Shown here one piece after another: positions 51,601 to 62,945 of a stretch of DNA of 64,000 nt. The DNA is taken from the NCBI RefSeq assembly GCF_037975245.1, contig NC_092569.1, positions 22,536,168 to 22,600,167 on the forward strand. The letters run 5' to 3'. Both the position numbers and the translations under genes were made by a program. This DNA is from Apostichopus japonicus. Its lineage: Eukaryota; Echinodermata; Holothuroidea; Aspidochirotida; Stichopodidae. Each line of letters opens with the position of its first letter. Position 1 is the first letter of the stretch. Below the pieces are notes generated by a model, which was given only the letters and a program-made list of their open reading frames with translations, was not told where the DNA came from and did not search any database.

Positions 51601-54529
51601 GATATTTAACGGTAAACAATATTCAATATTTATAGTAGTTACATTCTGTGGAGTAAAAGCAAACTATATCAGTTAATGTTAAATTATGAGAGTTATCACT
51701 TTATCACTAAATTTGTTGATCGCGATAACTAGCTCCAAAAGATATATGACTAAAATTTTAGGATTAAGTGGAAGCAAAAACTAGAATTGACATATGGAGC
51801 TGTAAATTGCCAAGATCATTCGTTTCATATGTCCAGATCATAATTAAGGCAAAATATCTTGCTACTGAATATATTTTTCCGTATATGGTTCAAACGAAAT
51901 GTTTAATCACGTTTAGAACTTATATTGTTCTTTCTCGATGAGCTATAAATATCTTGGCAGATATTTTGTATCCGGCAATGTCTATGCCTGTCTCTCCGAA
52001 TTGATGTTGTCTAATTCTAAATTTCTAAATATAAACTGAAAGAACTGAATTATAATATTCAGCTGCTTACACAATATACCTAGTATAATTACCAGCAAAT
52101 CACTGTACATTTTTTAGGAGGGGGGGGGGGTACATTAAGTCATAGATATCATTTTGAAATTCATTTATCTAACTCAAACCAAAAAGTGTACCAATTTATT
52201 TTGACTGTCTAGTTTACTAAATGCTTTATACATAAAACAAGTACACACGTATAGCCAAGAACTATTATATGAACGTTTGTATATTGATAATATTTGTTTT
52301 ATCAACACGGCCGAACTAATAATTAGACAGGTTGCTTCATGAAACCGAGTGTCATAGTAAACAGTTCGTATGAAACTACAATGAAGAATTGCAGCTTCAT
52401 CAACTTTGCCAAACAGAAAGGGTCAGGTTTTTGGCAAGTGTGCTTATTTAGATCCGTTAACTTATTATAACAGTGTAGAGGATATTTGTTTTTACAGGGA
52501 TGTTGAATCGTCAGATACAAAGTGGATACACGGGTCGACATATGTTTGGTGTAGTCTTGTTAATCAATTGTTAGACAATGATACCAAAAATAACACACAG
52601 CACAGCATTGCAACATATCTAGAAATGAGCAGTATTCGCCGCATATATATAGTTGGCTTAATTTGAGTAAATTTGAGTTTTAAAGGAAGTTGTGTCCTGA
52701 GCTATATTTACTTTAAAGTTAACAATCAGTTCTCTTCATTCTATGCTTATTCAAAGTAAACTCATTTTGACAAACCGGGCGATAACATGCCATTTGTCTG
52801 ATTGCCTATCTGCTTTATGTTGAAGAATCATTCCTTTCAATTTGATAAAACTGATCTATTTCCATTATTACAAGAGTTATTTGCTCTTAAAATTACATGG
52901 CGTCCAATTTCTGAGGGGTGATACCGTTAGAAATATCGCTTGTTTGAATTATTGTATTGTATTTTTGATTGGTAGACTGCGGAAGCTGGAACAAGTGATG
53001 CCTCTAACAGTGAAGATGGGCAAAGTGAGTGATTTATTCCTAAACTCCTTACCATTTAAGCTTATTGTAACATGTAGACTTTGTTTCATTCATTTATTTC
53101 CCATGCTTATTGTAGAAATTAGTGAGGAAACCGTGAGTAATATTTCCACAACAAGCAAAACTTGTGTATAATCTTTTCGAATGAAACAAAGGATTACACT
53201 GACACCAATTTTTGGCACAATGTTAAAGCATTTTAAACATAGCTAGGAAAACGAAATGTTTGTATTAGGAGTTATTTCTTACTAAGATTCTTTAACCATA
53301 TGTGATCGATACATGTCTTTGAGAGAATGACAAATAATTCTAAATTTCTGCCCCTTGAACGTCAGAGTTTCACAAACATCTTTTTTTTTTGTCTCACTCC
53401 ATTGTATATAATTAACCTTCATAAACTACTTATTTGGAATTGTTTCAGCCATACGGGGCTCATGTTTCTCATGCCAGTAGTGTAAGTAGTAACGTTTTTT
53501 TTTATCAAAGTCATCATATTTGTGTTTTAATTGCTTCTTGGAAGTAAGTCAACTAATATTGAAGACATTGATTTCATTAGCTCGATATGTAGTATTATTA
53601 TTATTTTTTATTACGTGCATCATTACTGTAACATTTATTTATTCCCTCATCAACAAGGCTCTTCAACATTTTTCTTCTATCAACAATCGAGTTACCCGAG
53701 AGATTGCAAGGAAGTCCAGGGGCAATGTTCATCTCATAACTCTGCCGGTGTCTTCATGATCAAACCAGATGGCTATTTAGAACCTTTTGAGGTTTACTGT
53801 GATGGAACAGATACATCTGGTGGATGGACGGTAGGTGTATCTTTCATTAGCACTGCTTCCATTCCATGTAACACTCAATATGTCTGGAGAAACAGTGACC
53901 CCATACTTTATAAATATGTATCTATTGGTGCGGGTGTGCATAGTCAATTAATGACTCAGCTACTCTGTAACCATAAGCAGAGATTATAACCTTACAGAAT
54001 AATCCTATTTTGTTTTGTTTCATACTACTTCTTTAGCCTATTTCTATGTAAAGCTATTTTAGTTTGTTTCATAATTATCTCTTTGCATATTCATTGGTCC
54101 TTCATTTTTTTTTAGGAACAAAAATAGTCAAGAAATGTTCAATGTTACAGATTTCCGTTTGGTCAAACTTATCTACAGTTACTGGTAAACCTTTATAATA
54201 TCAAAAGCTTACTTTCAATGCGATTGTAAACAGTATCCAATCAATCCGTCTAATTATTCATCAGGTTATTCAACGACGTATTGACGGGTCCATCGACTTT
54301 GGTCGTGACTGGGATAGCTACAAGACTGGCTTAGGGTTTTTGTCTTGGGAATTTTGGCTCGGTAACGAGAAGCTATCTTTCTTGACCAATCAGAAGAAGT
54401 ATCAACTGGTAATTGACATGACAACATCAAATGGTTCCCTAATTCGTGTTTCATACGATCATTTTCGAATCAGTGACGCTTTCAGCTACTTCAAGTTAGT
54501 AAACCTCGGACAGTATTCTGGAGAGACCG
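48609..54529 (+). CDS. FREP gene E, lacking the C-terminal fibrinogen exon
   Basis: Exons inferred by alignment to genes B and C: signal 48609-48707 (MYCYNCYYCY..., hydrophobic RVSFFIWTAGF), linker 52976-53024 (TAEAGTSDASNSEDGQ), fibrinogen start 53658-53830 (FYQQSSYPRDCKEVQGQC to GGWT) and middle 54265-54529 (VIQRRIDGS to YSGETG). Phases 0, 1, 0, 1 match. The exon sum is 586 bases, leaving an unfinished codon. No second domain or ligand-pocket exon occurs before gene D begins. If the last donor is not used, the frame stays open to a stop at 54763-54765, adding about 78 unrelated residues. Either the 3' half was lost or the protein is a short secreted form. Optional small exons at 53449-53481 and near 53116 have splice-like borders but do not keep phase. 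Confidence 0.65.
48708..52975 (+). other. First intron of gene E
   Basis: 4.3 kb and AT-rich. As far as about 49100 it matches 16861-17000; beyond that it is unlike the other introns. A poly-G tract lies near 52121. No gene is seen. Confidence 0.5.
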
Positions 54530-54769
54530 GTGAGTTACTGTTAACGCTTGAAAATAACTTAATATGTAGAGAGTTAGACATAATGTTTAAAAATAACCAG
54601 TGTATTCCAATTAAGAATGTAAGTAGATTAGTGTATGTACCTGAGACCGCTTTTGCAAGCTCTTGGAAAAATATTTTCCGTAATTTAATGTTCAAGCTTT
54701 CACGACCATTGCTCATCAATACCTCCATAAATCTTATTTCCGTGTTTTCAATCACTTCCTTGTAGGCCG

Positions 54770-55974
54770 TCTTCCATGGCTTGCTTTTCGCTTCCTTCGC
54801 TCAACTTTTTAGGGGAATGGTGTTACTGGAGCTTAAAATGCGGAGAATAATCACGAGATTCATAATTTGCTATGCCAACAACACGATTGTTGCACATTAC
54901 TCTAAAAATGCAGTCAAACTGTAGTATTTTAATTGATTATGGGACATGCCTGATTTTGGGCAACTGACCAATCATAGGGCCGCTTCTCGTGACCTTTTGA
55001 CCCGGCCCAAACTTATTTGTTTACATCTACTGTAGCTAGCCTAGATCACGCACTGTCTGCATATAGAGCCTGTAGCCCATCCATTGCTCCAATCAATCAG
55101 AGATCGCAGTCCAAATGATCAGAAAACGTTTCGACAAAGGTAAGAATAGAATAACTGTAGGAGCCAAAAAAAGTCGTAAAATATAAGTTTACACTTGTAT
55201 GATATTGTAAGCAAATGAGGTCGAAATTTCTGTTGATTAAGTACGTAGGCCTACGCTTCAAAGTTGTAACGCCTAACGCCGGTTGGGATTGCGATATTGC
55301 ATTAGCCTACATTTTATATCTGCCTGACCAAAGTCTTCGTTGACGTTAGACTTAGCAAACCATATAGGTTTTGCCTATGCTTGGCCTAGTTTATGATGTC
55401 CTTATTATACAGACGATTGAACGTTCGTACATCCAATGTTGTTTATTCCTAGATTTCTAATCGAGGAATCGCTGCAATGAGCAGGGTTGACTTTCGTATC
55501 ACTTTGTATTGGCGTAGGCCTACGCCTAATGTTAGTTGTTGCTCCTATTTAGTTTTAACATAATAAATAATCAGAACCATCCTTGGCATGGGCCTACTTA
55601 ACTGATGGTGACGTTAGATCGTAGATGGTATACTTGCTCAGACTAACCCTAATGATTAGCCTACTGGCATAGATGCGAGACTTATCCTTTGCCAAATTTG
55701 CTTGATTTTTAAATTACTGTTAGATGCAATAGGGCTAGGCTCTGCACAAGTCAATAAGAGACAAAGACATTTTGATAAAACAACCAAGGTTTTGCAAAGT
55801 ACCATAACACTAGGATCTGTTCAAGGGATTGCACTTGGCCTACCCTCTATCCCATGGACCAGCAAAGCAGTCACTGTGCCTCACTACTCCATATCGACTA
55901 GCTATGGTTATGAATGCATGAACTAGTAAAGTTCCAGCTTTATGTTTTATTTTGCTATTTTCTCTAACAGTTTG
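54770..55974 (+). promoter_or_regulatory. 5' region of gene D with possible non-coding first exon
   Basis: Less AT-rich than the neighbouring sequence, with a CCAAT motif in GACCAATCATAGGGCCGC (near 54966). A good donor, ACAAAG/GTAAGA, lies at 55139/55140, and an acceptor, TCTCTAACAG, ends at 55970 just before the ATG. This suggests an untranslated exon ending at 55139 spliced to 55971. The rest of the 0.8-kb interval has no recognisable gene. Confidence 0.4.
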
Positions 55975-56304
55975 ATGATGACTTCTCACAAATGTGCAGT
56001 CCATTGTGCTGGGAAGATAGGGCCATTAACAAGGTTCACCCCAATCAGTTGGTCTAAAGTTATTGCCTGTACTGAGGAATGGTGCAAATTATCTGGCCCA
56101 CAGTATGATGTTGCTCACGAAGTTTTATCCACATGCAAACAACAGCCTGACAGCTTTGAGGACATCTTCTACCATCGTGATTGCTATGCGGCTTTTACCA
56201 ACAAAACAGATATCATCAGAGCAAAGAAACGACAGATGAAATTACCTCAACATAAAGCAGTTGAAGGTAAGAAGTTTGTCAAAATGCATTTTATTATGAC
56301 TTAA

Positions 56305-56552
56305 AGGTATGCTGTATTGATCCCAAATATGCCTCATTTTCAAATAAGGTAAATTTTGGTCAAAATTCTTTTAACTTTTTTTTATTACCACCCTGGAGGA
56401 AATTTACCTCACCAGGACATTCAGGCATCTTGTGTGCCCATGTAGCATATAAGTCCAAGAACAAATTGGAAAGTAAAGACCCACAGGGAAGGATTTTTTG
56501 AAAACTTGTAGAAATTATAGCATGCTATAATTGGGGCCAATACAGACTACCT
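56305..56552. mobile_element. 248-bp MITE with TTAA sites in the gene D intron
   Basis: TTAA at 56301-56304 and 56553-56556 flanks AGGTATGCTGTATTGATCCC on the left and, on the minus strand, AGGTAGTCTGTATTGGCCCC on the right. It is related to the decayed copy at 6865-7107 and too short to code. TTAA suggests mobilisation by a Kolobok or piggyBac type transposase. Confidence 0.85.
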
Positions 56553-59500
56553 TTAAAAAGTAATGAAATACAGAAACATGTCAATGAACACAAACAAATT
56601 GTTTTAATGATGTGATGTAACACTTCTTTGATCAATTCACTTGTTGGAACTTTAAAAGCTCATTTCCCTTGCATACAATGTAATTGAATTGCTTGAATTT
56701 ACATTGGTATGTGAATACATGGTCAATAAGTACTGCAGATTTCTAGAAGATTTAGTGTGAGCAAAAAGTGCCTTTTATTGTTTTATTCCCAAATGTTCTT
56801 TTTATGCCTGATCTTGGTATTTAGTTATCCTGTCTTGAAGGTAGTTGCCTCTAAGGCATGATTTTGTTAAATGAGTTTATCTGACTACACATGAAATTGG
56901 GAATTGAAGAATTGTTAGAAAACCTGCAGTGCAGTTTGATATGAATTGTGAAAACATTAGGTGAAATGAAGGGAGATAAGACCATTAGACATCTACATTA
57001 TCATTTATGAATTTTAAAATGAGGCTAGTTTGTTATGACTATCAACAAAAAAGGATGTTCAATCATCATTTTAGCTTTAATAATCTGTTAGCAGAAAGGC
57101 ATAATTTGAAATTGATAAAGATCAGTTGTATGTTTTCTAAATTGAGTGAGGCTTCACTGTGCTATGTGTCATGCTGTCATTTCACAAAAATAAATTTTCT
57201 AAAATAATTTTCTGTGCAACGAATAGTCAGTGTCTGTTGGGCCCATATAAAATGTGAGAAAATTAGCTGTCACTCACAGACATCTCTGAAAAGGAATTGT
57301 TCCAACTCAACATAGGAGTGTCATACACAAAAACATATCAACCCAACAAAGCAACTGTATGTCACTTTCAGATAGAGGAGGTATCCTGAGGGATTTTAAT
57401 TGTTTTACATTTTTTAATTTGATTTCAGATCAAGATACCTCTATTGAAGAAGATCATCAAACAGAAATTAATGAACCTCTGGAAAAAAAACTTCTCCGAT
57501 CATCAAAGTTGGCTTCTTCCTCATCTGATGCAAGGTCTAGGTCACAGAATGTTCTACCAGAGGAGTGTATCATCTGTAAAATCGAACAGTACAAGGTGGA
57601 TCCTGTATCTCGTAAGAGAGGGAAAGAACGACTGATCCGATGTGAAACCCTAACAGCAGGAAAACTTTTAGAGGCAGCTGCTTCCAAGCTGGATGAAAGG
57701 ATTCTTCTCCATCTTCGAGACAGAGATCCAGTTGCAATTGAAGTAAGGTACCATTTTTCCTGCTACAGAAACTATGTTAGGGGTCCGGTGAGCAGTCACA
57801 AAAAAATTGTTAGTCAAACCACAAGAATTGATGACGTTTTCAATAAATTTTGTGACACTGTCATTCAGCCCAACATACTTGAAAACAAAGATATCATGAG
57901 AATGTCAAAGTTAACCAGAATTTTCAACGAAATGCTTGAAGAGGATGCGCACTGTAACGTTGTCAATCAACGCAACCATCAACTTAAGAAGTATCTTCAG
58001 AAGAGATATCCTCAGATTAATTTTTTTCAACCTTCACACCGATGCAAAAGTGACATTGTGTATGTTAATGAATTGTGTACATCAGATTTGATTGAAGACC
58101 ATGTGGTACAGCATTCATCAGATACACAGAGCACTGATGATTCTGAGGATGAAAGTAGCTTCAACATGTTAAAAGGGTGTGAGAAAGGTCCTGATGCATC
58201 ATACACTCTCTACCATGCCGCTCAAATATTGAGAGATGTTTTATCAAGGGTGCAAATTGACTCACCATGGCCTCCCACTGCTGCAACGTTGACAACTAGT
58301 ACAGCTGAAAGCATCGTACCAGATAAACTCTTCAACTTTCTAACATGGTGTACAGGAATGGAAGAAGAAGGTACTGATCCGGTCTGTGCTGGGAAAGTTG
58401 CTGTTAAGAGAGATGCTAGGCCTAAAATTCTTTCCATTGCTCAAGATCTACTGTATCTGAAGTCAAACGGCAATATACAGACTCCAAAACACATCTCTCT
58501 AGCCATGACGATTCGGCATATGACAGGCTCAACACAGTTGATTAGACTTTTAAACAGATTTGGACATTCTGTTTCTCCCTCTGTCAGCCTCCAACATGAT
58601 TCAGCTCTAGCTGAACTCCAACTTCAAAGGGGAGAAGATTTTATCCCAAGGGATATACAACACAATTTGTTCACTACTCTAATTTGGGACAACAACGATT
58701 TTGGTGAGGAAACGCTCTCAGAAAGGGAACAACTCATAGCACCAATGGCATCATCGTTCAACGTCACCCAGCTCTCGTGACAGATACAATGTATCCTGTA
58801 AGGGATGTAGTCAAGTTCAAGAAGAAGAAAACAGTGTCAATCAGTGCACCCCCTCTTAAGCTGATGCCATACTATGGGAATAAGAAAAGAGGGCCTCAAG
58901 CAAATCCATGCTTTTCTCTGAGCAGTTTGTTATCAACCCAAGCACAAAGGATTCCAAGATGCTTAGATTTAGCTTACATTCTATGTAAATTACAAACTAA
59001 CATGTTACCAGGGTGGACAGGGTTCAATACCACTCTTCAGGTTGAACTTCCGATGAGGTCAACTATAGGCTACCTGTCGATTATAGATTCGAGTCCTACC
59101 AGCTATGATACTGTCAACACAATACTGCACAAAAGTTTAGAGATTTGTGGGAAATTGGGATTGGAAGAAATAGTAGTTGTATTTGACCAAGCCATTTACG
59201 CCAAAGCGCAACAAATACGCTGGCAAAACTCTGAATGCAGCAAACGTATTATCATCAGACTTGGCGATTTCCATACTGCTATGTCGTATCTGTCATGCAT
59301 TGGCAAAATGTACAGGGATGCTGGTTTGGAGGAAATAATGATAGAGGCAGAAGTTGTGGCCACTGGGTCTATCAATGGAGTTATGAACGGCCATCACTAT
59401 AACCGATCAGTCAGAGCACACAAGATTGTCGCTGAAGCTTTGTCAAGAATCAGGTGGAACCTGTTTGTGGAGTCTTTGGATGGCAATGGGCAAAAATTGG

Positions 59501-60129
59501 TACAAGATTTTACCACAAATTTAGTTGAGGCCTACCCGGATGAATCATTTATGGTTGCCATGAACAGTCTCCAGATGACTGCTCTCTGTAAAGCATATGA
59601 CACATTTATTGTCAAGCAATCTGAGAATCCCACATTTGCATTCTGGAGCAGTTACATTGAAATGGTGGAATGCCTCCTTCTGTTTCTTCGGGCTACAAGA
59701 GAGGGTAATTGGTCACTGCATCTCTCCAGTCTTGTATCTATATTGCCATGGTTTTTCTCATGTGATAATGTCAACTATGCAAGATATGGGACAGCATATA
59801 TCATGGAAATGTTCAACTTGCCAAATTCGCACCCTCTCGTGTATTCCAAGTTTTGTGAGGGTCAATTTGTTATCCAACGTCAATCTTCACACGGCTTTTC
59901 TCAGGTGGCATGTGACATGGCGATTGAACAAACGAAATGAAATGGGGGTGTAGGCGGTTTTACACTATCTAACGCAACATAGTAGCCAAGAACCTGAAGT
60001 ATTTTTGTGGGAGGGCCCGAAGAACATGAACTTATAGCATGTTCCTCATGGTGAAACATAATTGCACCTATTAGGTGAATTGAGTGTACTTTTAATAGTA
60101 AGAAAGACTAGCGTAGGTTCTTATGACCA

Positions 60130-60180
60130 ACTAGACCGGTTTCTGCTCTCAACTTTTATAGGAGGAGCTTCATCAGTAGT
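60130..60180 (-). ncRNA. Hammerhead-ribozyme-like motif of the Penelope-like element
   Basis: Read on the minus strand: ACTA, then the core CTGATGA, stem II AGCTC...GAGCA, GAAA, a palindromic stem III ACCGGT, the cleavage-site C, then TAGT, which pairs with the first ACTA. Stem I has four pairs. Stem II has four pairs plus an A-A mismatch at its base. Stem III is a short palindrome that would favour dimers. Minimal type I hammerheads of this kind are known from Penelope-like elements. The mismatch next to the core may weaken activity. Confidence 0.7.
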
Positions 60181-60262
60181 AAGCCTTTGAATTTTTTATA
60201 TTCGGCATGAGCGTCTCGTTCTCAAAATGCATCTATTTTCTGTGCACGAGTTTCTTATGAAC

Positions 60263-62287
60263 TCATAGTGCATCTATAAGAGCATCTAAAAGAGCTTCGT
60301 GTGAACCTTGAGAGTCAGCTGATTCTTCGTTAGAACGAAACCTTGAGTTAACAAGTAAATCTTTGAGATTTTGGGCCCTTTTGTAGGCAAGAATCGGTTC
60401 TTTTGGAAACAGTTTGGATAGTTCCGCGTGTTGCGAAATTAAGTGCCAATGTTTCAAAAGTGCTTTTTTCAAATGCGTGGTTTTGATGTGGGGTGTATAG
60501 GTGAGCTTGAACACCAGTGGTGGTTCCTTTTGTTTAGGATTGGTAGTGAGGTATTGCCTACGGTTTTCAAATTTTATGCCTTTAGTGGCTGTGGCAATTT
60601 CCTCTTTCTTATAGTTACGGAGTAACAGTTTCTCTGTGAACGCATTCTTTTTCTCTAAGAAATCAGTCTCGTTGTTACAGAGACGTGCGTATCGTAATAT
60701 TTCCCCTTTAATGAAGCCTTTAAAAGTGGCAAGTGGGTGTGCAGAGTTTCTGTCGAGGTATTGGAAGGTTTCCGTGGGTTTGGTGTGGACTTTAGTGTCT
60801 AATAACCCATTGGTTTCGAACCTTGTACCTTTGAAGATTTTCAAATCTAGGTATGTTACCTCGGTGTTTGATATTTCTACCGTAAACTTTAAGAAGCGGT
60901 GAATTTCATTCAACCTTTTTACTAGGTGTTCAAGCTCCTGATGTGTACCGTCGTAGAGCAATAGAATGTCATCTCTATAGCGGAGCCATTTTAAGATTTT
61001 ATTATCTGTCGGTAAAATCTGGTTTTCAAGTCTATGCATGACAATATCGCAGATTTCCGGAGAGGCTTGGCTACCCATGGCGCAACCGATCTTTTGTAGA
61101 TAGAATTGGTTATTGAACTCAAAACAGTTTCTTGTTAAGATGAGTTCAATTAGTTTGCGCATGGATATGGAAGATATTTTATTTATTCCATATTCGCTTT
61201 GTTCCGTCTTTTCATAGACTTCTTGACATATATCTAATGCCTCCTCTTGGGGAGTATTGGTATACATGGCGACGACATCGAGTGTAGCGAGTACTACCGT
61301 TTTTGGTAACGGGGTGGCTTCCAAAATTTGCAGAATGTGATTTGTGTCTTTCATATAAGTGCTTTGTTTTATTACAATGGGAAGCAAGAAATAGTCCACA
61401 AATTCCGATATTTTTTCGGTCGGTGATCCGTTTCCACTTATTATCGGTCTACCGGCAAATTTTGAGTTAGCCGGGGGTGCTTTATGAATTTTTGGTAGCA
61501 CATATATGACCGGTGTGCGGATCTTGTGGCTATATGGTGACAAGTACTCGAAGGTGCTTTTATCGATCTCTTTTGCAGAGAACATACCAATTAGTGTTTC
61601 CTGGACTAAACTTTTAGTTTGAAACGTCATATCACTTTTTAACTTTTCGTAGTGGTGACTAGCTAATTGCCTTTCAATTTCGGCTTGATAGTCTGAGTGA
61701 TTCAATATAGCAATGCCTCTACCTTTATCGAAGGGTTTGACAATAATAGAGCGGTCGTTTTTAATTGCATTTAGTGCAAAACGTTCCGCCTTATGTGAGT
61801 TGCTATTGGCGTTTCGGATAGTAACACTTGCCAATTCGGTTTGTGTTGCTTCCAAATAGTCCTCTAGGTTTTTACTAAAAGTCATGTTAGGTGACCATGT
61901 AGAAGGTAGACGGAATTTTGTAATCCCTTTTTGCATTTTATTCTGCATGATGAAGCGGATTCTCATTTTTCTTTTTAAGTCTTTTAGTGACTTGAGAAGA
62001 TCACTTCGTTTAGGTTTTACTGGAGTTGCTATGAACTTCATACCTTTTCCCAACGCAATAAACTCTATATTGGACATTTTTCTGTCTGATAGGTTCTTAA
62101 CGAACTTTTTTAGTGTTTCTGCTTCTTTTCGAAGATTTTGGGCTTTTGAGTGACTACGTATAGTCTGTAGCTCCCTGTTGTTGGTGCGGAATTTTTCGGA
62201 GCTTTTATTAGCTTTCACTGAACGGACAAATTTGCGTCTTTTAGATGACGATGGGAGAGGTTGACAGAGAGAAAGTACATTTTGCAT
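60263..62287 (-). CDS. Penelope-like reverse transcriptase (ORF2), no endonuclease
   Basis: 674 aa, uninterrupted. Motifs in order: KPFDKGRGIAIL 184-195, PKIHK 265-269, GRPIISG 279-285, motif A LDVVAMYTNTP 336-346, motif B GCAMGSQASPE 401-411, motif C YRDD 437-440, and TYLDL followed by HTKPTETFQYL near 501-511. A conserved tail follows, HPLATFKGFIKGEILRYARL and YKRAQNLKDLLVNSR at 635-649. It would copy element RNA into DNA at the insertion site. Endonuclease-bearing relatives normally continue after the LKDLLV-like motif with a Cys-rich linker and GIY-YIG domain; here 25 residues of acidic, Ser-rich tail end the protein. The N-terminus is basic and has no GIY-YIG either. An intact frame suggests a recent insertion. 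Confidence 0.9.
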   Translation of the reverse strand: MQNVLSLCQPLPSSSKRRKFVRSVKANKSSEKFRTNNRELQTIRSHSKAQNLRKEAETLKKFVKNLSDRKMSNIEFIALGKGMKFIATPVKPKRSDLLKSLKDLKRKMRIRFIMQNKMQKGITKFRLPSTWSPNMTFSKNLEDYLEATQTELASVTIRNANSNSHKAERFALNAIKNDRSIIVKPFDKGRGIAILNHSDYQAEIERQLASHHYEKLKSDMTFQTKSLVQETLIGMFSAKEIDKSTFEYLSPYSHKIRTPVIYVLPKIHKAPPANSKFAGRPIISGNGSPTEKISEFVDYFLLPIVIKQSTYMKDTNHILQILEATPLPKTVVLATLDVVAMYTNTPQEEALDICQEVYEKTEQSEYGINKISSISMRKLIELILTRNCFEFNNQFYLQKIGCAMGSQASPEICDIVMHRLENQILPTDNKILKWLRYRDDILLLYDGTHQELEHLVKRLNEIHRFLKFTVEISNTEVTYLDLKIFKGTRFETNGLLDTKVHTKPTETFQYLDRNSAHPLATFKGFIKGEILRYARLCNNETDFLEKKNAFTEKLLLRNYKKEEIATATKGIKFENRRQYLTTNPKQKEPPLVFKLTYTPHIKTTHLKKALLKHWHLISQHAELSKLFPKEPILAYKRAQNLKDLLVNSRFRSNEESADSQGSHEALLDALIDAL

Positions 62288-62369
62288 GTTTGGAGGAGAG
62301 GAAGGTAGCTCTTTCTGGAAAATTTGTTGGCCCTAAAAAGAGCCGTTTTTTCAAGAGCAACTCCTACTT

Positions 62370-62945
62370 CTACCTTTTATAAGGTTGCTTTCTGTTCCTG
62401 GCCTTTGGACGGCGTGCCACTCTGGTTTCCTCTCTTTTCGCTGACTTCTGGAGGATGGTCTTCAAAAGCCTTTGTGCTTCAGGAGCTTCTAGTGTCGACT
62501 CTAAGTCTGTCTCAGCTCTAGATCTCTTCTCGAGAAATCTATCCCGTTGCCTTTTAGCTTGGCGAGATAACTCTTCTCTCCAGATTCTACGGAGGTTCCT
62601 GCCTGCTCGTTGGAGTACCTGATTCCAGGAATCAAGAAACTCCTCCGAGTGGTTCAGTTGCGCCGGGAGTCTGGGTGGGTTTCTCTGAACCTTGAGTTGA
62701 TAGGTAGCGTTTTTATCGCCGTCTATCCGGGATATCTCTGTAGTGAGAGTGATGAGATTGGACTGGAGCCCCTTCAACGTCTCTGCGTGGCTTTTGACCT
62801 TCTGGTAGGTATCCTCTTGCAGTTTGATCCTGTTGTCGTTCCTTTTAGTAGGAGTTCTTTGCCCACACGGTATATCTTCTTCTGAGGAGAAGGATGAGTC
62901 TTTATTGACTGGTGAGGCAGGGATCTCTGGAATGAGTGAGTCCAT
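62370..62945 (-). CDS. Penelope-like element ORF1, basic coiled-coil-like protein
   Basis: 191 aa ending 82 bases before ORF2 on the same strand. Residues 40-80 have a heptad-like pattern (VKSHAETLKGLQSNLITLTT), followed by a charged helix rich in Arg, Glu and Gln (residues 115-150). The C-terminus is strongly basic (RRPKARNRKQPYKR). This suits RNA binding and multimerisation, a role inferred from composition. The Met at 62945 abuts the element border, so the true N-terminus may be missing. I know no named family for it. Confidence 0.55.
   Translation of the reverse strand: MDSLIPEIPASPVNKDSSFSSEEDIPCGQRTPTKRNDNRIKLQEDTYQKVKSHAETLKGLQSNLITLTTEISRIDGDKNATYQLKVQRNPPRLPAQLNHSEEFLDSWNQVLQRAGRNLRRIWREELSRQAKRQRDRFLEKRSRAETDLESTLEAPEAQRLLKTILQKSAKREETRVARRPKARNRKQPYKR

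Noticed and set aside
53116-53132. 17-base exon candidate in gene E
   Set aside because: Has AG and GTGAGT borders, but including it breaks the phase that fits genes B and C.
53449-53481. 33-base exon candidate in gene E (PYGAHVSHASS)
   Set aside because: Good splice borders, but the phase does not join the phase-1 linker exon to 53658; possible alternative exon only.
59962-59995. GGFTLSNAT reading just left of the Penelope-like element, resembling GFTLNKG on its right side
   Set aside because: It follows an in-frame TGA and matches the right-hand copy at only about half the bases, so it is not a convincing target duplication; it could be chance or a decayed second gene copy.
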